From JANPBY01 sp963805505 (GTDB taxonomy: Bacteria > Actinomycetota > Actinomycetes > DATJPE01), in contig CAWDUP010000007.1 of NCBI GenBank assembly GCA_963805505.1, positions 434,001-498,000 on the forward strand: a stretch of 64,000 nucleotides of DNA, written 5' to 3'. Of the stretch, positions 26,498 through 33,308 are shown piece after piece. Position 1 is the stretch's first letter. Each line of letters opens with the position of its first letter. The notes under the pieces are model-generated. The model worked only from the letters and a program-made list of their open reading frames with translations. It did not search any database and was not told where the DNA came from. The translations under genes were made by a program, and so were the position numbers.

Positions 26498-26977
26498 TCA
26501 GCAACTCATCGTGAGCTGGGCATCCTCACGGGTCCCTGAGTCGGTCACGCCCATCTGTCCGGACCACGAGACCTGGTTGCCGGAGACGACAGGTGCATCG
26601 GTCGAGCCGTTCCATACCTCACCGTCGATGGTCATCCGGAGCAGCACGTTGCCCTCAGGGTCGACGGTCAAGTTGAGCGCATCGCCGCCATCCCCAAAGA
26701 ACTGGGAGATGATCGCCCCGTTGGCGAGGGTGCATCCGCCCTGGGTGAACGCGTAGGTCTGATCGCCGACCACGACCTGTGCAGAGGACGCCCCAGCCCC
26801 AGGATCGGTGCCATCTCCCGTACCGTCTCCATCTGAACCATCGCCATCCGCAGCCGTGGGGCCGGTCTGCGTGACGCTCGACGAATCGGTGAGCGACGCG
26901 TCGTCTCCTCCGCAGCCGGCCATCCCCAGGCCCCCGACGACGACAGCTACGGCAGCAAAGGCTCGAATGTCCCTCAT
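26498..26977 (-). CDS. putative lipoprotein, LpqH-like architecture
   Basis: A 159-residue lipoprotein. The N-terminal signal ends in a lipobox GMAGC followed by GGDD and a Thr/Ser/Asp/Gly-rich linker; the folded C-terminal part (about 70-159) contains two cysteines (QGGCTLANG and the final MSC) and beta-rich sequence. This layout recalls the mycobacterial 19-kDa LpqH antigen family, but identity is weak and the assignment is an inference. ATG 26977 is chosen because it places the lipobox at residue 22-26 and an AGGAG-like site precedes it. A 12-bp hairpin sits in the leader (26995-27024). Confidence 0.7.
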   Translation of the reverse strand: MRDIRAFAAVAVVVGGLGMAGCGGDDASLTDSSSVTQTGPTAADGDGSDGDGTGDGTDPGAGASSAQVVVGDQTYAFTQGGCTLANGAIISQFFGDGGDALNLTVDPEGNVLLRMTIDGEVWNGSTDAPVVSGNQVSWSGQMGVTDSGTREDAQLTMSC

Positions 26978-26994
26978 CACGGTCCGAACTCCTG

Positions 26995-27024
26995 GTTCGA
27001 GAGGCGGGCCCCCGCCCCTCGAAC
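26995..27024 (-). promoter_or_regulatory. leader hairpin upstream of lipoprotein gene
   Basis: GTTCGAG (26995-27001) pairs with CTCGAAC (27018-27024) and GGCGG (27003-27007) with CCGCC (27012-27016), one A-C mismatch between them. It ends 17 bases before the ATG at 26977. Could affect translation or stability of the mRNA, or be part of the divergent promoter. Confidence 0.4.
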
Positions 27025-27098
27025 GTAGCAGCGATCGGGCGCCTGTGACCTGGCACACAAGCACACCTGCGACGTCCGAAGCCCCTCCTTGCCCGGGT

Positions 27099-27104
27099 TA
27101 GGGT
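27099..27104 (+). promoter_or_regulatory. -10 box of FKBP lipoprotein gene (TAGGGT)
   Basis: TAGGGT 34 bases before GTG 27139; gives a short leader in the divergent region. Confidence 0.35.
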
Positions 27105-27138
27105 TTGAGGTCCGCCTTCGAACGAGACGAGTTCCCCC

Positions 27139-28128
27139 GTGCCCTCCCCGCGTCGTCGCTCAATTGCCCGCTCGACCCTCGTTGCCGTCGCTGTGTGCGC
27201 CACGCTGGCGGCGTGCAGCTCCTCGGGCGGCCAGACGTCGACCGGTGCCACCTCCGACCCCGCCGCCACCACCCCCGCCCCCGTGGCCACGGCGAGTGGC
27301 CCCATTCCGGAAGTCACCGGCGGTTTCGGAGAGCCCCCGAAGATCACCATTCCTGAGCAGAGCCCGGCCGACGCCCTGGTGACCAAGACGCTCGTCACGG
27401 GCAAGGGCGCCACCGTGAATGCTGGTGACCTGCTCGTGGTCAACTACGTCGGCGAGACCTGGGACGACGGCAAGGTCTTCGATGAGTCGTTCAGCAGATC
27501 GGCACCGACAGCGTTCGGCATCGGTGTCGGTCGAGTGATCCCCGGCTGGGACGCAGCCCTGGTGGGTCAGACCGTGGGCAGTCGCGTAGTCATGGCGATC
27601 CCACCCGACCTCGGGTACGGCGCCGACGGCCAGCCCTCGGCCGGCATCGCGGCCGACGACACGCTCGTGTTCGTCGTCGACATCCTCGGCGCCTACCCAC
27701 CCGGGAGTGCCCCAGCAGCTTCCGCGAAGGACACCGGCGTGGACCTGTCCGGCCTCCCGACGGTTTCCGGCGATCTTGGCGCACAACCCACGCTCACCGT
27801 GCCAGCAGGCACCACCCCTCCCACGAAGGCGAAGGCTGTGGTGCTGGCCCAGGGAGAAGGTCCCGCTCTGCAGTCCGGCTCGTTCGTCATCGTCCAGTAC
27901 GAGGCAGTCGACTGGTCGGGCGCGTCGGTCGGCTCAACGTGGGAGCAGGGTCAACTTGCTGGCCTGTCGGTCGGTTCTCTGCCTCCCACCCCGTTCGACG
28001 CCTTGATCGGGCAGTCTGTGGGAAGCAGGGTGTTGCTCATCGTCCCCGCCGACGGGGTCGGCGACCCGGCGACGGACAGCGTCGCGGTGGTCGTTGACAT
28101 CATCGACGCCATTCCACCTGCCAGCTGA
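27139..28128 (+). CDS. FKBP-type peptidyl-prolyl isomerase lipoprotein with two FKBP-like domains
   Basis: A 329-residue exported lipoprotein: basic N-terminus, hydrophobic stretch and lipobox LAAC followed by SSSGG. The first FKBP domain (about 78-188) retains the fold markers LLVVNYVGETWDDGKVFDES, VIPGWDAALVGQTVGSRV and PPDLGYG. The second (about 222-328) has VIVQYEAVDWSGA and IGQSVGSRVLLIVP but lacks the VIPGW core and the GYG loop, so it is probably a degenerate binding domain. It would aid folding of exported proteins. A second small FKBP gene follows ten bases later. Confidence 0.9.
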   Translation: MPSPRRRSIARSTLVAVAVCATLAACSSSGGQTSTGATSDPAATTPAPVATASGPIPEVTGGFGEPPKITIPEQSPADALVTKTLVTGKGATVNAGDLLVVNYVGETWDDGKVFDESFSRSAPTAFGIGVGRVIPGWDAALVGQTVGSRVVMAIPPDLGYGADGQPSAGIAADDTLVFVVDILGAYPPGSAPAASAKDTGVDLSGLPTVSGDLGAQPTLTVPAGTTPPTKAKAVVLAQGEGPALQSGSFVIVQYEAVDWSGASVGSTWEQGQLAGLSVGSLPPTPFDALIGQSVGSRVLLIVPADGVGDPATDSVAVVVDIIDAIPPAS

Positions 28129-28138
28129 AGGAGCCCAC

Positions 28139-28510
28139 GTGCCGGACCTGAACGAAAAGCCTGAGATCGACTTCCCGGGCGGAGAGCCCCCGACGGAGCT
28201 GACCATCACCGATCTGGTAGCCGGTGACGGCGCTGAAGCTCGTCCCGGCGCCCAGGTCCTCGTGCACTATGTCGGCGTCGACTTCGAGACTGGCGAGCAG
28301 TTCGACGCGTCCTGGGACCGTGGGGAGGCCATCGAGTTCCCGCTCAAAGGCCTGATTCAAGGCTGGCAGGACGGGATCCCTGGCATGCGCGTCGGCGGGC
28401 GCCGCCAGCTCGTCGTGCCACCGCACCTCGCCTACGGCGCCGAAGGAAGCGGTCATCGGCTGAGTGGGCAGACTCTCATCTTCGTCATCGACCTGCTCGA
28501 CGTCCGCTGA
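28139..28510 (+). CDS. cytoplasmic FKBP-type peptidyl-prolyl cis-trans isomerase
   Basis: A 123-residue single-domain FKBP without signal peptide. Active-site markers are VLVHYVGVDFETGEQFDAS, the FPLKGLIQGWQDGIPGMRVG segment and PHLAYGAEGSG, all well conserved. GTG 28139 is chosen because AAGGAG lies about six bases upstream and the start gives the usual N-terminus before EKPEIDFPGG. It is part of a probable operon between the FKBP lipoprotein and pafB, a position seen in several actinobacteria. Confidence 0.92.
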   Translation: MPDLNEKPEIDFPGGEPPTELTITDLVAGDGAEARPGAQVLVHYVGVDFETGEQFDASWDRGEAIEFPLKGLIQGWQDGIPGMRVGGRRQLVVPPHLAYGAEGSGHRLSGQTLIFVIDLLDVR

Positions 28511-28518
28511 CCCTGTCC

Positions 28519-29463
28519 GTGGCCGCGAACAAGACCGAACGCCTCCTCGAGGTGTTCCTCTGTCTGTCCCAAGCGCGGCGCCCAGTCACCAAGCATCAGC
28601 TCAGGGACGCGATCGAGGACTACGCCAACGCGGTCAGCGAGGAGGCGTTCGAGAAGACCTTCGAGCGCGACAAGGCCGAGCTGCGCGATCTCGGCGTCCC
28701 CTTGGAGACGGTGACCGACGGCGATGGAGAGGGGTATCGAGTCGATCTGGACTCCCACACTTTGCCGCCTATCACCTTCACGCCCGCCGAGGCAGCCCTG
28801 CTCGGGTTGGCCAGGAGGGTCTGGCACGCCGACGGCGCGCCGGCGGCCGACCGGGCGCTGCGGAAGCTGGAGGCCGTCGGTGTCGCCGTCGATCCCGGTG
28901 CCCTCGCCCTCGTCGAACCGCGGCTGGCGGGCGGGGAACAGGCCTTCGCGCCGCTGGCTGAGGCCATCTCGCGTCGACAGATGGTGTCCTTCGACCACAG
29001 GGCAAGCGGGGCGACCACGGTGACCAGCCGGCGCCTGCAGCCGTGGGGCGTGCTCAGCCGGCGAGGACGCTGGTATGTCGTGGGTCTGGACGTCGATCGT
29101 GCGGCACCACGAGCCTTCCGCCTGGACCGGCTGGTCGGTGAGATCTCCACGATCGGCCCCACCGGCGCCTTCGAGGTCCCCGACGACATCGACGTGGCGG
29201 CCCTGGTCTCCGATCCCACCCAAGGAAAGCCATCGCGGGCCGTGCTCCGCGTGCACCACGGATCCGGGCACTCCCTGCGCCGACGGGCCGAGGCCGTTGA
29301 GCGGCTGGACGACCTCTGGGACCGGCTGACCGTGTGGATCACCGACGAAGAACGACTCGTCCGAGAGGCTTTGTCCTACGGCGACCACGTCGTCGTCGAG
29401 CAGCCGGTTTCGGTGCGCGACCTCGTTGTCGCCGCGCTCCGTGAGATGGCGGGTGATCGTTGA
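28519..29463 (+). CDS. pafB: WYL-domain transcriptional regulator PafB
   Basis: One half of the PafBC activator, which turns on the LexA-independent DNA-damage response in mycobacteria. The N-terminal winged helix-turn-helix (about 1-85; KTERLLEVFLCLSQARRPVT) is followed by a WYL domain containing PWGVLSRRGRWYVVGLDVDR with the RWYVVG motif, and a WCX extension (about 230-310). Length 314 is typical. It overlaps pafC by four bases (stop TGA with the next ATG). A PafBC-type promoter occurs 26 kb downstream before the DUF222/HNH gene. Confidence 0.94.
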   Translation: MAANKTERLLEVFLCLSQARRPVTKHQLRDAIEDYANAVSEEAFEKTFERDKAELRDLGVPLETVTDGDGEGYRVDLDSHTLPPITFTPAEAALLGLARRVWHADGAPAADRALRKLEAVGVAVDPGALALVEPRLAGGEQAFAPLAEAISRRQMVSFDHRASGATTVTSRRLQPWGVLSRRGRWYVVGLDVDRAAPRAFRLDRLVGEISTIGPTGAFEVPDDIDVAALVSDPTQGKPSRAVLRVHHGSGHSLRRRAEAVERLDDLWDRLTVWITDEERLVREALSYGDHVVVEQPVSVRDLVVAALREMAGDR

Positions 29464-30482
29464 TGGCGTCTGCCTCTGACCAGCTGACGCGGTTGCTGAC
29501 CCTGATCCCGTGGCTGGTCGCCCACCCCGGAGTGAGCAAGGCCGAGGCCGCTCGGACCTTCGGGATCAGCACGGCCCAGCTCGATGTCGACCTCGAGCTG
29601 GCCGCGTGCGCCGAGGTCGGTCGCGACACGCTGGCCAGTCTCGACATCGACTACTGGGACGACGAGATCACCGTCATCGACGCCCAGACCGTCGATCGGC
29701 CGCTGCAGTTGCGCGTCGACGAGGCCGTGACCCTGCTGGTGGGTCTGCGGGCACTCGCCGCGGTGCGCGGGCTGGCCGACCGTGAGGTCGTGGACCGAGC
29801 CCTGGCCAAGGTGGAGGGGGCCATCGGCGGTTCGGCCGGTGCGGTCCTCGGGACGTCGAGCGAGAGCGCTGAGGAGGTGCAGGCCGCGGCAGCCGTACGG
29901 GACGGACTTGCCCGTGGGCGGCGGCTTCACCTGGCGTACTGGACCCCGGCTCGGGACGAGGTCTCCGAGCGGGACGTCGATCCGATGCGCCTGGTGAGCC
30001 TGGGCACGGATGCCTACCTGCAGGGGTGGTGTCACACCGCGGAAGCGGTACGGACCTTCCGGCTCGACCGGATCCTGTCCGTCGAGGTCCTCGAGGAGCC
30101 CGCGAAGCCCCCACCGGCGGCCGAGCTCACCGACGTGGCTGCACCTGGAGCCGCCTGGGCCGGGGGGCCGGGGGACCAGACCGTCGTCCTAGACCTGCAG
30201 CCCCAGGTGCGCTGGGTGGTCGACTACCACCCGGTGGAAAGTGCCGAGGAGCTGCAGGACGGGGTGTTGCGCGTCACCCTCCGAACTCCCGAGCTTGCCT
30301 GGGCGCGCAGGCTCGTGCTCAGGCTCGCCGGCGGAGCCAGCGTCGTATCACCGCCAGAGCTGGGCGAGGCTGTCCGCAGTGCCGCTGTCGATGCGTTGGC
30401 GGTCTACGAGATGGAGAAGTCCGAGCGGAAAGTCAAGATCGGCTCACCGGGTGCCGAAGCCCTGGATGAGGACCAACCGTAG
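29460..30482 (+). CDS. pafC: WYL-domain transcriptional regulator PafC
   Basis: Partner of PafB, 340 residues. The helix-turn-helix is at about 12-60 (LTLIPWLVAHPGVSKAEAAR), the WYL domain follows residue 150 with LVSLGTDAYLQGWCHTAEAV where the WYL-type motif reads AYLQGW, and a WCX domain ends the protein. Starts with ATG overlapping the pafB stop. The pair is thought to sense a damage signal through the WYL/WCX parts. The gene is followed by a 76-base gap with a hairpin before a zinc-ribbon protein. Confidence 0.94.
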   Translation: MMASASDQLTRLLTLIPWLVAHPGVSKAEAARTFGISTAQLDVDLELAACAEVGRDTLASLDIDYWDDEITVIDAQTVDRPLQLRVDEAVTLLVGLRALAAVRGLADREVVDRALAKVEGAIGGSAGAVLGTSSESAEEVQAAAAVRDGLARGRRLHLAYWTPARDEVSERDVDPMRLVSLGTDAYLQGWCHTAEAVRTFRLDRILSVEVLEEPAKPPPAAELTDVAAPGAAWAGGPGDQTVVLDLQPQVRWVVDYHPVESAEELQDGVLRVTLRTPELAWARRLVLRLAGGASVVSPPELGEAVRSAAVDALAVYEMEKSERKVKIGSPGAEALDEDQP

Positions 30483-30535
30483 TACCGCTCTTTGCTCGTC
30501 ATACTTCTTGTCATTCTTGCTCGACATTCATTTGC

Positions 30536-30554
30536 GGTCCTCATGGGGAGGACC
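30536..30554 (+). promoter_or_regulatory. hairpin covering the ribosome site of the zinc-ribbon gene
   Basis: GGTCCTC (30536-30542) pairs with GAGGACC (30548-30554) around ATGGG. The GGGGAGGA ribosome-binding site lies within the loop and right arm, four bases before ATG 30559, so folding would hide it. Function as a translation switch is inferred. Confidence 0.45.
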
Positions 30555-30558
30555 TGTC

Positions 30559-30894
30559 ATGACCACTATCAAGGCCTCGTGCCCCATGTGTGGGGACGTA
30601 GACCTCAAGCCGGCTGACCTACGCCTGGTCGTCTGCAGCCGAACGGACTGGTCGACGTACGCCTTCGACTGCCCGGCCTGCACCGACGAGGTCAAGAAGC
30701 CGGCCGACGAGGAGATCGTCGCGCTGCTCGTCTCCGGCGGGGTGCGCGCCCAGCAGTGGCACATCCCTGCGGAGGCGCTCGAGGAGCACGCCGGGCCTCG
30801 GCTGGACTACGACGATCTGCTGGACTTCGCGCTGTGGCTGCACAGCCACGACGTGGTGGTCCCTGCGGTCGCTCCGCTCATCCATTCCAGCTGA
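30559..30894 (+). CDS. small zinc-ribbon protein of unknown function
   Basis: A 111-residue protein with a probable zinc ribbon: CPMCGD at residues 8-13 and CPAC about 33 residues later, with an additional cysteine between them. The remainder is acidic and ends with an amphipathic region (DYDDLLDFALWLHSHDVVVP). I do not recognise a named family beyond actinobacterial hypotheticals found near pafC and tatA. ATG 30559 is selected for the GGGGAGG ribosome site. An RNA hairpin covers that site. Confidence 0.75.
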   Translation: MTTIKASCPMCGDVDLKPADLRLVVCSRTDWSTYAFDCPACTDEVKKPADEEIVALLVSGGVRAQQWHIPAEALEEHAGPRLDYDDLLDFALWLHSHDVVVPAVAPLIHSS

Positions 30895-30916
30895 GTCTGG
30901 TTTGGGCCGCGGTCGC

Positions 30917-30932
30917 CCCCAGCCGGCTGGGG
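30917..30932. promoter_or_regulatory. 16-bp perfect palindrome against the tatA -10 box
   Basis: CCCCAGCC followed directly by GGCTGGGG. With no loop it fits a protein operator better than an RNA hairpin, and it abuts the TACTCT box at 30933-30938. The binding protein is unknown. Confidence 0.45.
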
Positions 30933-30938
30933 TACTCT
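30933..30938 (+). promoter_or_regulatory. -10 box of tatA (TACTCT)
   Basis: TACTCT 26 bases before ATG 30965; leaves room for the GAGGGAG ribosome site at 30954-30960. Confidence 0.5.
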
Positions 30939-30964
30939 GAAAGTTCCAGTCGAGAGGGAGTGCC

Positions 30965-31282
30965 ATGCCCAACCTGCGCGGCTTCGAATGGGTCGTCCTG
31001 ATTCTGCTCATCGTCGTTCTTTTCGGCGCCAAGCGCCTTCCGGACGCCGCTCGGGGGCTCGGCCGTTCGCTGCGGATCTTCAAGGCGGAGACCAAGGGTC
31101 TGCGCGAGGATGACTCGGCTGAGACGTCCACGACCACGGTGCAGCAGTTGCCTCCAGCGAGCATCCCGCCCGCCGAGCCGGGACCGCAGGTCCCGCCCGC
31201 TTCGGCACCGGCACCACAGGCAGAGGCGCAGCCGAGCTCGGCCCGGGGTAGCGGCGAGTCCGGTCCGACCTCGGAGCACTGA
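30965..31282 (+). CDS. tatA: Sec-independent protein translocase subunit TatA
   Basis: Pore-forming component of the twin-arginine export system. It has an N-terminal membrane helix (EWVVLILLIVVLFGAKRLPD, about 9-28) with the FGAKRLPD hinge, then an amphipathic helix (ARGLGRSLRIFKAETKGL) and a Pro/Ala-rich tail, typical of actinobacterial TatA. 105 residues. A good ribosome site (GAGGGAG) and a TACTCT promoter box precede it. tatC starts 32 bases downstream. Confidence 0.94.
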   Translation: MPNLRGFEWVVLILLIVVLFGAKRLPDAARGLGRSLRIFKAETKGLREDDSAETSTTTVQQLPPASIPPAEPGPQVPPASAPAPQAEAQPSSARGSGESGPTSEH

Positions 31283-31314
31283 CCGAACCACCACCCCCTC
31301 CTCCGGCGGGCCCC

Positions 31315-32206
31315 TTGGCGACCATTCCTCGACTCAGGCGCGGCTCGGCCCCTCGCGACCCTGAGGGGCGGATGACGCTCACCGAGCATCTGCGCGAGCT
31401 CCGTCGAAGGATGGTCATCTCCGCGGTTGCCGTCGCCGTAGGTGCCGTTGTCGGGTGGATCTTCTACGAGCCGATCTTCAGCTGGCTTCGGCACCCCGCC
31501 GACGTGGCGGTGGCCGAATTGCAGGCCCAGGGGCAGAACGTCGGCATCAGCGTCATCGGGGGAGTCGGTTCAGCCTTCGGCCTTGCAGCTGAAGCTCTCC
31601 GCCTACGTCGGCCTTGTTCTGGCCTCACCCGTCTGGCTCTACCAGTTGTGGCGGTTCGTCACGCCGGGTCTTCGTCGGCACGAACGCCGGTGGGCGTTCG
31701 GTTTTCTCGCGGTGTCGTTCCCGTTGTTCCTGCTAGGCATCGCGTTCGCCTACTGGGCCCTGCCCAAGGGACTCGGGGTGCTGCTCGGCTTCACCCCGGA
31801 CAAGACTGACAACCTGGTGCCGCTCGACGACTACCTGACGTTCGTCCTCCGGATGTGCCTGTTCTTCGGCCTGGGCTTCTTGCTGCCTGTCCTGCTCATC
31901 TTGCTGAACGCGGCCGGCCTGGTGTCCGGGAAGACGTTGTGGGGTCGGTGGCGCGAAGTCGTGCTCGCAACCTGGATCTTTGCGGCTGTGGCCACCCCGA
32001 CCGGTGACATCTTCAATCTCAGCCTGCTGGCGGTTCCGATCATGACCTTGATCTTCGTCGCCATGGGCATCGCGTCACTGAACGACCGGCGGCGCCGCCG
32101 AGGCCGGGCCGACTACGAGGAATGGGATGACGACGAGGTCTCCCCGCTCGACACCACCCCCACTGACATCAACGACCTGAACGACCTGAACGACTCAGCC
32201 ACCTAG
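31315..32206 (+). pseudogene. tatC: tatC, Tat translocase subunit, interrupted by a +1 frameshift
   Basis: TatC is the six-helix receptor for twin-arginine signal peptides. The first frame (from TTG 31315, or ATG 31372) encodes MTLTEHLRELRRRM, the first helix and ISVIGGVGSAFGL; the rest, from LQLKLSAYVGLVLASPVWLYQLW to the acidic tail, is in the next frame. Removing one T from the CCTTGCAG at 31581-31588 restores GLQLKLSAYVG. Everything else is intact, so this is more likely a sequencing or assembly error than true loss; a real mutation or +1 slippage at the CTT codon (31582-31584) remain possible. Confidence 0.85.
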
Positions 32207-32251
32207 CCCCCGCGCCCCGTAGCCCCCGCGCCACCTAGCCCCGAGCCCCAA
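32204..32251. repeat. three 16-bp tandem units after tatC
   Basis: Units begin TAGCCCC at 32204, 32220 and 32236; the first two share TAGCCCCCGCGCC, the third is diverged. The first TAG is the tatC stop. Confidence 0.55.
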
Positions 32252-32253
32252 CG

Positions 32254-32349
32254 CGCTTCACCCACCAGAAGTGCCCTCGACAGGGGCAATACATCCCGTA
32301 TGTCTTGTTTGTCGGCTCCACCAGGGACACTCCGATGGGTGAAGCGGGA
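32254..32349. repeat. 96-base stem-closed element, copy 2
   Basis: Same length and layout as copy 1 (11092-11187): CGCTTCACCCA at 32254-32264, TGGGTGAAGCG at 32336-32346, conserved GTATGTC and CAGGGACACTCC at the same offsets, and terminal GCGGGA. The inner hairpin near the left arm has different bases (TGCCC with GGGCA). It lies between tatC and the diacylglycerol kinase gene. Possibly a MITE/REP-type repeat or an RNA element. Confidence 0.7.
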
Positions 32350-32369
32350 AGGTCCGGGGGGTGACGACC

Positions 32370-32375
32370 TAGTCT
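32370..32375 (+). promoter_or_regulatory. -10 box of diacylglycerol kinase gene (TAGTCT)
   Basis: TAGTCT six bases before ATG 32382; implies a leaderless mRNA. Confidence 0.5.
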
Positions 32376-32381
32376 CCAGGC

Positions 32382-33299
32382 ATGACGCGGACCGTGGCGC
32401 TGCTGGTCAATCCCACGGCGGGCAAGGGACGTGGCGAAGCGGAGGCCAAGACTGCCGCTGATCGCCTCACCGCTGCGGGGATCGGTGTCCAGCGCCTGGT
32501 GGGACTGGACGCGGCCGATGCCCTCCAGCTGGGGCGTCGCGCGGTCGCCCACGGATTGGACGCGCTGGTCGCAGTCGGAGGCGACGGCATGCTCAATCTT
32601 GCGTTGCAGTGCGTGGCGGGGACGAGTACGCCGCTCGGGGTGGTCCCGGCCGGCACAGGCAACGACTTCGCGACTCACGTGGGCCTGGCCTCTCACGACC
32701 CAGTGGCGGCCGCCGACGTGATCGCCGACGGTGCAGTGCGCTCGCTCGACGCGGCCCGGGTCACCTGGTCGGGGGAGGGCAGATGGTTTGCCGGGGTCCT
32801 TTCTTCCGGCTTCGACTCGGCCGTCAACGAGCGCGCCAATCGCATGCGCTGGCCGCGCGGGCGCTCTCGCTACAACGTGGCGATCCTCGCCGAGCTCGGC
32901 GTGTTCTCGCCGCTGAGATTTCGGATCTCGGTGGACGGAACTGCCATCGACCGAGAGGCCATGCTGGTCGCCGTGGGGAACGGGACGTCGTACGGCGGCG
33001 GCATGAAGGTCTGTCCCGGCGCTCTCGTGGACGACGGTTTGCTCCACGTCACCATCCTCGGACAGCTGAGCAAGCCGGAGTTCCTTCGAGTCTTTCCGAA
33101 GGTCTACAAGGGGACGCACGTCACGCATCGGGCCGTGGAGGTCGTCAGCGGCCGGGAGATCTCACTCCAGGCCGAGGGGGCCGTTGCCTACGCCGACGGC
33201 GAGCGTCTCGGCGCCCTCCCGGTGACCGTCACGTGCGTTCCCGCCGCGCTGCAGATGCTGGTGCCTGCCGACAGCTCCCTCGGACGACCCATCACCTAG
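32382..33299 (+). CDS. diacylglycerol/lipid kinase (DagK/YegS family)
   Basis: A 305-residue lipid kinase that phosphorylates diacylglycerol or related lipids. The nucleotide-site motif AVGGDGMLNLALQ and the PAGTGNDFATHVGL segment are diagnostic, as is NPTAGKGRGEAEA at the N-terminus. In actinobacteria such kinases recycle lipids for phosphatidylinositol and other phospholipid synthesis. Its stop TAG forms part of the -10 box of the next gene, the helicase, ten bases downstream. Confidence 0.92.
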   Translation: MTRTVALLVNPTAGKGRGEAEAKTAADRLTAAGIGVQRLVGLDAADALQLGRRAVAHGLDALVAVGGDGMLNLALQCVAGTSTPLGVVPAGTGNDFATHVGLASHDPVAAADVIADGAVRSLDAARVTWSGEGRWFAGVLSSGFDSAVNERANRMRWPRGRSRYNVAILAELGVFSPLRFRISVDGTAIDREAMLVAVGNGTSYGGGMKVCPGALVDDGLLHVTILGQLSKPEFLRVFPKVYKGTHVTHRAVEVVSGREISLQAEGAVAYADGERLGALPVTVTCVPAALQMLVPADSSLGRPIT

Positions 33300-33302
33300 C
33301 CT
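33297..33302 (+). promoter_or_regulatory. -10 box of helicase gene (TAGCCT)
   Basis: TAGCCT overlaps the preceding stop codon and lies six bases before ATG 33309. Confidence 0.45.
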
Positions 33303-33308
33303 GAGGCC

